A stretch of 5,777 bases of DNA from Acidilobaceae archaeon (GTDB taxonomy: Archaea > Thermoproteota > Thermoprotei_A > Sulfolobales > Acidilobaceae). Made by a program: the position numbers and the translations under genes. Where the stretch lies: contig JALUDK010000060.1 of assembly GCA_027044005.1 (NCBI GenBank), positions 1 to 5,777 on the forward strand. Reading direction: 5' to 3'. The notes beneath the pieces are model-generated. The model worked only from the letters and a program-made list of their open reading frames with translations. It was not told the DNA's origin and did no database searches. Below, piece by piece: positions 1 to 4,458 of the stretch; position 1 is the stretch's first letter; each line of letters begins with the position of its first letter.

Positions 1-533
1 TTCTCGATGTCGTCGCCGCCCCAGCGGGCGAGGAAGAAGTAAACCGAGACGGCGTTCTTCGAGTTGCGTACCTCGAGCTCGTACTCCGGTGTGCCAGCGG
101 GGTAAACCGTCCGCTCTCCTTTAGGGCCGATGACCGTGAACTGCTCGTGGTCGCCGTACCCCTCGAGCCGCGTAGCCGAGTAGCGGGCGAAGCGCTGCTG
201 GACGAAGTCGCGCCAGTCGTGGCTCGGGAAGGCAATGGTGAGCCGCTTGTTGCCGTTCTCGGCCAGGGCCTCGGCCAGACCCGGCGCCCGCCCCTCGGGG
301 TCGTGGATGTAGATGGTGCCGTCGCGGCTGATCTGAGGAATGAAGGCGTTGCCCTTCTTGACCTTCCGGCCGGCGCTGATGGTGGCCAGGGCATCGAGTT
401 GGCCACCCAGCGGCACCGCCCCGGCCTCGTAGGGGTCGAGCATCACCGGGGCGTCGGGCGTGATGGTGTCCGCGGCCCGGGCCAGCTCGGACTGCTGCTT
501 CGGTCGTTCGTCCTGCTTGATGAGTTCTGCCAT
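1..533 (-). CDS. Hypothetical phage-like protein, partial (C-terminus beyond window)
   Basis: This reading frame stays open on the minus strand from an ATG at 533-531 to the window edge, giving 177 complete codons with no stop. The protein begins MAELIKQDERPKQQSELARA. It has a polar N-terminal tail of about 25 residues, then a mixed alpha/beta globular-looking region (for example FIPQISRDGTIYIHDPEGRA and TVIGPKGERTVYP). There is no signal peptide, membrane segment or cysteine motif. The start is well supported by GGAGGT five bases upstream, just after a strong hairpin. Codon use is rich in GCC, CTC and CGC, like the other left-hand genes and unlike the archaeal genes to the right. It lies downstream of three small genes on the same strand and is probably part of that phage or plasmid unit. 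I do not recognise the family and assign no function. I am confident that it codes. Confidence 0.75.
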   Translation of the reverse strand, partial: MAELIKQDERPKQQSELARAADTITPDAPVMLDPYEAGAVPLGGQLDALATISAGRKVKKGNAFIPQISRDGTIYIHDPEGRAPGLAEALAENGNKRLTIAFPSHDWRDFVQQRFARYSATRLEGYGDHEQFTVIGPKGERTVYPAGTPEYELEVRNSKNAVSVYFFLARWGGDDIE

Positions 534-537
534 CGGA

Positions 538-544
538 TACCTCC
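538..544 (-). promoter_or_regulatory. Shine-Dalgarno site for the 1-533 gene
   Basis: On the minus strand the sequence reads GGAGGTA, with GGAGGT ending five bases before the ATG at 533. It is a near-perfect match to the bacterial anti-Shine-Dalgarno and fixes the start of the partial gene. It sits only seven bases downstream of the 552-571 hairpin. Confidence 0.75.
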
Positions 545-551
545 ATGCATC

Positions 552-571
552 CGGGGGCCCGAAGGCCCCCG
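552..571 (-). promoter_or_regulatory. Perfect 8-bp GC hairpin with UUCG tetraloop in leader
   Basis: On the minus strand CGGGGGCC and GGCCCCCG pair perfectly around a TTCG loop, giving the very stable C(UUCG)G tetraloop form. The hairpin lies in the 155-base gap between the Lar-like gene (ends 689) and the next gene (starts 533), and finishes seven bases before the GGAGGT site. No T-run follows it, so it is not a standard intrinsic terminator. It could block exonuclease decay, mark a processed 5' end, partly terminate transcription, or affect ribosome loading. The structure is certain from the sequence; the role is inferred. Confidence 0.6.
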
Positions 572-688
572 TGGTCTGGGTTGGGTTGTAGGTTTTGGCG
601 CGGGCCCCCTCCCACGACTCCGGCGCCATTGCCTGCGGCACGCCATAAGGGTGAACCCCCTGTCCGCGAGGCTCCCGTGGAATTCCCG

Positions 689-1087
689 TTAATCCTGCTT
701 AGCGGGATTCTGCTCTGCGTAGTTGTTGGCCATCGAGCACCATTCACGCTCGAGCCGTCGAGCACTATCCATCCAACGAGGGTGCCATGAAGTCGCGTAG
801 CCACAATCAACGCACTCAATCCGCACACGATCGTTGTAGGCATAAGCGGGCTCGCCGCCACATCGCGGGCAACGCGGAAGTCGTGGTTGAACTATGGCGT
901 CGTCGCATGCGCTCGCCTCAGGCTTAACAAGCGCCGTATCGGTCGCGCCCGCAGTGGCGTCGGCCGAGGTGTGGGCATCGGTTTCGATGCCAGCGTTACC
1001 CCTCCCCGCCGCGCACATCAGCGCCCCAACCAGCAGGCCCAGGATGGCGGCGGCCCAGACGATGAGGAGGGCGGTGAGCCAGGTCAT
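689..1087 (-). CDS. Membrane-anchored Lar-like zinc-ribbon protein
   Basis: This is a 132-residue protein with three parts. Residues about 4-27 (TWLTALLIVWAAAILGLLVG) form one hydrophobic helix. A low-complexity Ala/Thr/Asp linker follows to about residue 65. The C-terminus is a compact zinc ribbon with CPRCGG (C73, C76) and CVDCG (C92, C95), followed by a helix RRLEREWCSMANNY. Paired CxxCGG...CxxCG knuckles followed by an E-W helix resemble the small phage Lar (restriction alleviation) family, but the membrane helix is not typical of that family. I chose the ATG at 1087 because it overlaps the upstream stop as ATGA, has a purine-rich GGGTGAGGG before it, and starts directly at the helix; an ATG at 1102 in the same frame is possible. 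Position in a cluster of small genes fits a phage accessory role. Restriction alleviation itself is only a guess from the fold. Confidence 0.65.
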   Translation of the reverse strand: MTWLTALLIVWAAAILGLLVGALMCAAGRGNAGIETDAHTSADATAGATDTALVKPEASACDDAIVQPRLPRCPRCGGEPAYAYNDRVRIECVDCGYATSWHPRWMDSARRLEREWCSMANNYAEQNPAKQD

Positions 1088-1386
1088 TCGGCCCTCACCC
1101 ACTGCCCCCGCTCATGCCCCGCTGGTTTGTGCCAGACCAGCTCAGCGGTAGTGGGGCCGGTAACGCGGTAGGCGGCGATGTCGTAGGCGGGCCAGTTGGG
1201 GCCCTCGACGCGACGCGCCGCCTCTCTGGCCTGGGCGGGGACATCGTCCAACGTTAGAGCACAACCCATGCGCCACTCAATGGGCATATAGTGTCCTAGA
1301 TCTAGCGTTAACAACCAGCGGCCACCCGGTTCCCCATCGTTGTTGCGCCCGATGTAGACGCCGAGTATCAGGTAGAAACCTCTCAC
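1084..1386 (-). CDS. Hypothetical small phage-like protein
   Basis: This is a 100-residue protein beginning at a GTG (1386-1384) that overlaps the preceding gene's TGA as GTGA, with GGTGG five bases upstream. A GTG at 1395 or an ATG at 1476 would lengthen it. Its own TGA overlaps the next gene's ATG as ATGA, so it sits between two coupled neighbours. The sequence starts with a beta-rich stretch (FYLILGVYIGRNNDGEPGGR), has a central hydrophobic strand (WLLTLDLGHYMP) and an Ala/Arg-rich helix around residues 48-62. Near the end is a strand-like segment (AAYRVTGPTTAELVWHKP). There is a single cysteine, no membrane segment and no motif I recognise. Coding is supported by the overlaps and by GC-rich third positions. 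Its function is unknown. Confidence 0.55.
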   Translation of the reverse strand: MRGFYLILGVYIGRNNDGEPGGRWLLTLDLGHYMPIEWRMGCALTLDDVPAQAREAARRVEGPNWPAYDIAAYRVTGPTTAELVWHKPAGHERGQWVRAE

Positions 1387-1679
1387 CTCCGCCACCCCCC
1401 AGGCGCGCCGGTCCCGGCGCAGGTACGGCACTCGAGCCCGTACTCGTCCACGCCATAACCAGCGCAGGCCGCGCACACCTCCACCAGCCGCCAGTCGCCC
1501 AGGCTCGAGGCCCTGGCATCGCCCCAGACCGCCCGCTGCATCCAGCGGATCCAGGGCGCACCGTGGTACTCCACGGGCACGGCCATGCGGCGGTTCTCGA
1601 GTACCATCTGCACCTCGCGGTTCAGGTCCTCGTAGGTCCTGGCCCGCACCAGCGTAGGACTGTCACCGGGGATGATGTG
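1383..1679 (-). CDS. DnaJ-like zinc-knuckle protein, 5'-truncated at the junction
   Basis: The native part is about 99 residues, from HIIPGDSPTLVRARTYEDLN to a C-terminus at the TGA at 1385-1383. Near the end are two CxxCxGxG motifs, CAACAGYG and CRTCAGTG, spaced as a single zinc-binding hairpin like half of the DnaJ cysteine-rich domain. Such knuckles occur in many small phage proteins. The region before it has a helix (TYEDLNREVQMVLENRR) and a Trp-rich stretch (APWIRWMQRAVW). The same frame continues formally to an ATG at 1796, but those extra 39 residues are the antisense of the archaeal hydrolase gene and are not native. The true start is lost or is an internal GTG at 1649. The stop overlaps the next gene as GTGA. 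I infer a phage accessory protein, perhaps nucleic-acid or protein binding. Confidence 0.5.
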   Translation of the reverse strand, partial: HIIPGDSPTLVRARTYEDLNREVQMVLENRRMAVPVEYHGAPWIRWMQRAVWGDARASSLGDWRLVEVCAACAGYGVDEYGLECRTCAGTGAPGGWRR

Positions 1680-1690
1680 GAGCCGCTCCC
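1665..1690. other. Probable chimeric junction between two unrelated DNAs
   Basis: Left of this point the minus strand codes for phage-like proteins with CGC/GCC codon use and CTCGAG-rich DNA. Right of it the plus strand codes for archaeal proteins with AGG/ATA/CTA codons. Two genes, one on each strand, lose their 5' parts exactly here: the zinc-knuckle gene and the metallo-hydrolase gene. I see no direct repeat, inverted repeat, integrase or tRNA at the edge. The exact base cannot be fixed by eye. The pattern fits artificial joining better than biological insertion. Confidence 0.65.
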
Positions 1691-2541
1691 TCCTCGACCT
1701 TGTCAGGGGGCTCCGGAGGGCCGGAGCCAGGCCTAGCAGCATCAGGAGGGTTATAGTCACACACTTCCATGTAGACCACTCTACTGCATCCCTCATGATG
1801 TACTACATGTCCGGAGCTGAACTCGCTATAGGAGAGCGGGACCTCGGTGTTATAACGGGTGGGGTGGAGGAGTATATAGAGGGGGCTCTCAGCCTCTTCC
1901 TCCAGAACGGAATGCCCAAGAGCGAGATAGAGGAAATCAGGAAGGCGCACCCTGCCCTACGGCTCAGGGAGTTCTACGAGGAGGCTTCATCCCTAGAATG
2001 GAGACCCCTCAGGGCTGGTGACAGGCTTAGGGCAGGCGGCTCCCGCCTGGAGGTTGTGGAGGCCCCGGGACACACGCCGGGCCACATCATACTCAAACTA
2101 CCAGATAATAGCGTAGTGGTGGGGGATGTGATACTGGATGGTATAACGCCCCACGTGACAATACATGACTGGGACACGGATCCCCTGGGGGATTATCTGA
2201 GGACGCTGTCTATGATCGTGGAGATGGACCCGGTAGTGGCTTATCCCGGGCATAGGGACCCGATCCAGAGGCCAGCTGAGAGGGCCAAGGAGATTATCCT
2301 ACACCACAGGAAGAGACTGGACGAGATCCTATCGATCCTGAGGAACCTGAAGATGACCACGGGCTACGATGTAGCCAGGCGCGTGAGGTGGAGGTCACGC
2401 TACCCCCGGTGGGAGGAGTATCCCGCCCCGGAGAAGTTCTTCGCCATGGGGGAGGCCCTGGCGCACCTGAGAAGGCTTGAGCTGGAGGGGCTGGCTGAGA
2501 GGGTCGAAAAGAAGGGGGTACTCTACTGGAAATCGGCCTAG
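1672..2541 (+). CDS. Metallo-beta-lactamase-fold hydrolase, N-terminus lost at junction
   Basis: This protein has the zinc ligands of a glyoxalase II/LACTB2-type MBL enzyme: HFHVDH (residues 31-36), GHTPGH (133-138, H134), the bridging D152 in VVVGD, and H194 in AYPGH. Residues about 205-289 are helical and resemble the winged-helix tail seen in LACTB2-type proteins, ending in GLAERVEKKGVLYWKSA. Family members usually have some 50-70 residues before HxHxDH, including a first beta-hairpin and an Asp-x-Gly strand; here there are only 30 and those elements are missing. The first few codons (ATG 1672 or 1675) belong to the left-hand DNA, so this start is an artefact of the junction and no ribosome site is needed. 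Activity would be cytoplasmic ester, thioester or nucleic-acid hydrolysis; the substrate is unknown. It ends tail-to-tail with trxB. Confidence 0.8.
   Translation: MMWSRSLLDLVRGLRRAGARPSSIRRVIVTHFHVDHSTASLMMYYMSGAELAIGERDLGVITGGVEEYIEGALSLFLQNGMPKSEIEEIRKAHPALRLREFYEEASSLEWRPLRAGDRLRAGGSRLEVVEAPGHTPGHIILKLPDNSVVVGDVILDGITPHVTIHDWDTDPLGDYLRTLSMIVEMDPVVAYPGHRDPIQRPAERAKEIILHHRKRLDEILSILRNLKMTTGYDVARRVRWRSRYPRWEEYPAPEKFFAMGEALAHLRRLELEGLAERVEKKGVLYWKSA
2538..2541. other. Shared CTAG palindrome carrying both convergent stops
   Basis: The hydrolase ends with TAG at 2539-2541 on the plus strand and trxB ends with TAG at 2540-2538 on the minus strand, both inside the same four-base palindrome CTAG. 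The genes therefore meet tail-to-tail with no spacer, so any transcription stop signal must lie inside the opposite gene. Confidence 0.85.
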
Positions 2542-3560
2542 GACTTGGCACTAGCCTCTGCGGGCGCCCTGCTCCTGGGCTTGTAGAGCCCCTTCTCGAC
2601 CAGGTAGTTGTAGGCGCTGTAAGCCGCCACGGCCCCCATAGCGGCGGCCGTCACTACCTGCCTGAAGCCCTTCCACAGAGTCGTTGCATCCCCCGCAGCG
2701 AATATCCCGGGCTTGTTGGTCCTCATCCACTCATCAACCTTCAGGTACCCAGCATCATCCGTCTCCAGGCCTAGCTTCTGGTACCACTCCTTGGGTGGCT
2801 GGAAGCCTATCTCTATGAAGACCCCGTCAACCTTGATCTCCCTCTCCTCCCCGGTAACCTTGTTGACCACCACCACGCTCTTTACTGAGTCGTCGCCCCT
2901 GATCTCCTTCACAACACTGTCTAGTACAAACTCCACGTTGGGCTTGGATTTGAGCTCCTCCACGTAGAAGGGCTTAGCCCTGAAGCCCCTCCTCCTGTGT
3001 ATAAGGTACACCTTCTTCACGTAGCCGCTGAGCAGGATTGCACCCTCAAAGGCAGCGTCACCACCACCTACAACCGCTACTGCATCCTTGCCCTTGAAGA
3101 ATGGTGCATCACACACGCTACAGTAGCTCACCCCCCGCCCGGCGAACTCCTTCTCCCCCGGTACGCCAAGCTTCCTCCTCTCGCTCCCCACAGCCAGGAT
3201 CACTGCACGGCTCCTCAAGTCCAGCCCGCGGGTTCCCTTGACCCGCAGCCAGTCCCCATCCTCCTCCTGTATATCGGTTACCTTGACTCCGTCCACGATC
3301 TTGACTCCAAACATCTCCGCGTGGCTCTTGAAGCTGGCTACAAGGTCGCTAGCCCTAACCTTCCCCATGCCCGGGTAGTCGTCAACCCAGTCGGTCAGGT
3401 TCAGCTGGCCGCCAACGTCTACAGTCACTACTATAGTCTTCAGTAGGAATCTGGCAGCGTATATGGCTGCGCTTAGCCCTGCTGGCCCAGCCCCTACTAT
3501 CACTAGGTCGTACTCCTCGCCCCGGGGGACTCTTGAGGGCCTCTTCAGCCTTAGACCCAT
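2538..3560 (-). CDS. trxB: Thioredoxin reductase (FAD, NADPH-dependent)
   Basis: This 340-residue cytoplasmic flavoenzyme passes electrons from NADPH through FAD and a redox dithiol to thioredoxin or a glutaredoxin-like partner. Its features are in family order. The FAD-binding GAGPAG is at 23-28, and GGQLNLTDWVDDYPG near 50-64 matches the usual FAD-contact loop. The active-site CSVC at 147-150 lies in YCSVCDAPF (bacterial enzymes have CATCDGFF). The nucleotide-binding VVGGGDAA is at 163-170, HRRRGFRA at 188-195 has the Arg pattern that favours NADPH, and the second FAD motif GIFAAGD is at 285-291. The length is normal, with a basic N-terminal extension of about 15 residues and a polar 14-residue tail. 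The ATG is preceded by GGTGGAT five bases upstream, a match to the archaeal anti-SD. The gene is divergent from the kinase and convergent with the hydrolase. No thioredoxin gene is visible nearby. Confidence 0.95.
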   Translation of the reverse strand: MGLRLKRPSRVPRGEEYDLVIVGAGPAGLSAAIYAARFLLKTIVVTVDVGGQLNLTDWVDDYPGMGKVRASDLVASFKSHAEMFGVKIVDGVKVTDIQEEDGDWLRVKGTRGLDLRSRAVILAVGSERRKLGVPGEKEFAGRGVSYCSVCDAPFFKGKDAVAVVGGGDAAFEGAILLSGYVKKVYLIHRRRGFRAKPFYVEELKSKPNVEFVLDSVVKEIRGDDSVKSVVVVNKVTGEEREIKVDGVFIEIGFQPPKEWYQKLGLETDDAGYLKVDEWMRTNKPGIFAAGDATTLWKGFRQVVTAAAMGAVAAYSAYNYLVEKGLYKPRSRAPAEASAKS

Positions 3561-3565
3561 GCCCT

Positions 3566-3572
3566 ATCCACC
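3566..3572 (-). promoter_or_regulatory. Ribosome binding site of trxB
   Basis: On the minus strand ATCCACC reads GGTGGAT and ends five bases before the trxB ATG. It pairs with the archaeal 16S tail (complement of GAGGTGAT) with one mismatch, supporting the ATG at 3560 and a leadered rather than leaderless mRNA. Confidence 0.5.
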
Positions 3573-3597
3573 CGAGCCTATCCCTGTAGCATACACG

Positions 3598-3636
3598 ATT
3601 AATAGGCGTATTCTCAATACTCCGCCCTCCTTTTAT
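3598..3636. promoter_or_regulatory. Divergent promoter region between trxB and the PfkB kinase
   Basis: The spacer between the two divergent genes has two AT-rich islands in otherwise GC-rich DNA. CCTTTTAT at 3629-3636 reads ATAAAAGG on the minus strand and TTTTAT on the plus strand, so it could act as TATA box in either direction. For the kinase this would place a start near 3660, just before its ribosome site. For trxB it would give a leader of about 45 bases. A second island, ATTAATAG at 3598-3605 (CTATTAAT on the minus strand), is a better-spaced TATA candidate for trxB, with a predicted leader of about 15 bases. The assignment rests on spacing and base composition only; no clear BRE is seen. 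Confidence 0.45.
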
Positions 3637-3693
3637 CCCAGCCTATACCCCTGGGGATCCTAGTGGTGGCATGGGCTGGAGAAGGTCCTAATA

Positions 3694-4458
3694 GTGTCTC
3701 CACCCGCCCTAGACTTAGTCAACGGCTCGTGGAGGCCCGGGGGCCCCGGCCTCTATGCAGGGGTAGCCCTGAAGCTGGCCGGGGCCGAGCCCTTGCTGGT
3801 GGGACCCATAGGTTATATGACCCTAGCAACGGTGGCCGTCGAGAGGGAGGCGGGCCTAGCAAGGCTTGGCTACTCAACTACGAGCCCCGGGGCTGTGTTC
3901 GAGATCCGGTATAGGGGTGATGAGAGGAGCGTCAAGCCCCTCCACAAGCCCCCAGCACTAGATACCGTGGAGGTGCTCAAGGTGGCTAGGAGGCTCTACT
4001 GGGATGCAGTCATACTCTCGCCCCTCCTAGGCGAGGAGGCGGGATGGATACTATCCCTTCTATGGAGCAATACGAGGCTTGTTGTGGTAGATGTCCAGGG
4101 CTATAGTAGGGCAGGGCTCGCCGACGTGGTTGGAGGGAGAGGTGTGCACCAGCTACTGCACGCATCCCGAGGGGAGGACAAGTGGGGGGAGCGGCCATGG
4201 GGGATAGTAGTTGTGACAGATGGCATGGCCCCCATAACGGTGTACACGAGCTGGGGCGAGGAGGTGGTAGTGGACCCTGTAGGACCTAGGCTAAGCGACC
4301 CCACCGGGGCCGGGGATGCATTCACAGGCCTGCTAGCAGTCATGCTACTCAGGGGTTATAGCCTAAGGGATGCTGTTGAGCGGGCGTCGAGCATGGTCCA
4401 TATAGCGTTATCCAAGGCTAGGGGCTATATGGGGGCTGGTAATGGAGTGTTGTCCTAG
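3694..4458 (+). CDS. PfkB/ribokinase-family carbohydrate or nucleoside kinase, compact form
   Basis: This ATP-dependent small-molecule kinase is identified by its C-terminal signature DPTGAGDAFTG at 202-212, where D208 is the expected catalytic base and GAGD forms the anion hole. GGPGLYAGVALKLAG at 16-30 matches the family's N-terminal Gly-Gly helix. WGIVVVTDGMAPITVY at 169-184 is the strand-turn before the nucleotide site. At 254 residues it is shorter than the usual 290-320. Only about nine residues separate the first-strand Asp (ALDLV) from the Gly-Gly motif, so the beta-sheet lid over the substrate looks much reduced. The GTG start is the first standard start after an in-frame stop at 3661, but upstream codons read LEKVLI and would complete the first strand. 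A CTG start at 3676, six bases after GGTGG (3665-3669), is therefore a real alternative. The substrate is unknown. The gene is probably co-transcribed with the overlapping HAD gene. Confidence 0.85.
   Translation: MSPPALDLVNGSWRPGGPGLYAGVALKLAGAEPLLVGPIGYMTLATVAVEREAGLARLGYSTTSPGAVFEIRYRGDERSVKPLHKPPALDTVEVLKVARRLYWDAVILSPLLGEEAGWILSLLWSNTRLVVVDVQGYSRAGLADVVGGRGVHQLLHASRGEDKWGERPWGIVVVTDGMAPITVYTSWGEEVVVDPVGPRLSDPTGAGDAFTGLLAVMLLRGYSLRDAVERASSMVHIALSKARGYMGAGNGVLS

Noticed and set aside
552..571. Rho-independent terminator
   Set aside because: The stem is ideal, but it is followed by GATGCATGGAGG rather than a T-run and lies directly before a ribosome binding site, so I list it as a leader hairpin of unknown role.
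443..646. Short basic minus-strand ORF (67 codons) in the leader
   Set aside because: It overlaps the start of the 1-533 gene out of frame, covers the hairpin and is rich in Arg/Pro/Ser. There is no supporting ribosome site, and a leader-peptide role has no evidence.
147..692. Plus-strand open frame of 181 codons opposite the 1-533 gene
   Set aside because: It is antisense to the gene with a strong GGAGGT site, has no good ribosome site, and shows no recognisable motif.
121..861. Long minus-strand open frame of 246 codons
   Set aside because: It crosses the end of the Lar-like gene, the hairpin leader and the partial 1-533 gene in another frame. Its product is Arg/Gly/Pro/His-rich low-complexity sequence, typical of a GC-rich shadow frame.
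1..1680. Integrated provirus in a crenarchaeal chromosome
   Set aside because: There is no integrase, attachment repeat or tRNA at the edge, the disrupted hydrolase gene is not resumed on the other side, and the left DNA looks bacterial-phage-like. A join artefact is simpler.
1680..1796. N-terminal extension of the zinc-knuckle gene to an ATG at 1796, with a hydrophobic stretch resembling a membrane helix
   Set aside because: These codons are the reverse complement of the hydrolase's conserved region, including the HxHxDH motif. The apparent helix TITLLMLLGLAPAL is antisense of archaeal sequence.
3663..3914. Plus-strand frame starting GTG at 3663 ahead of the kinase
   Set aside because: It uses the GGTGG that better serves the kinase as ribosome site, overlaps the kinase in another frame, and lacks any motif while the kinase frame has clear PfkB signatures.
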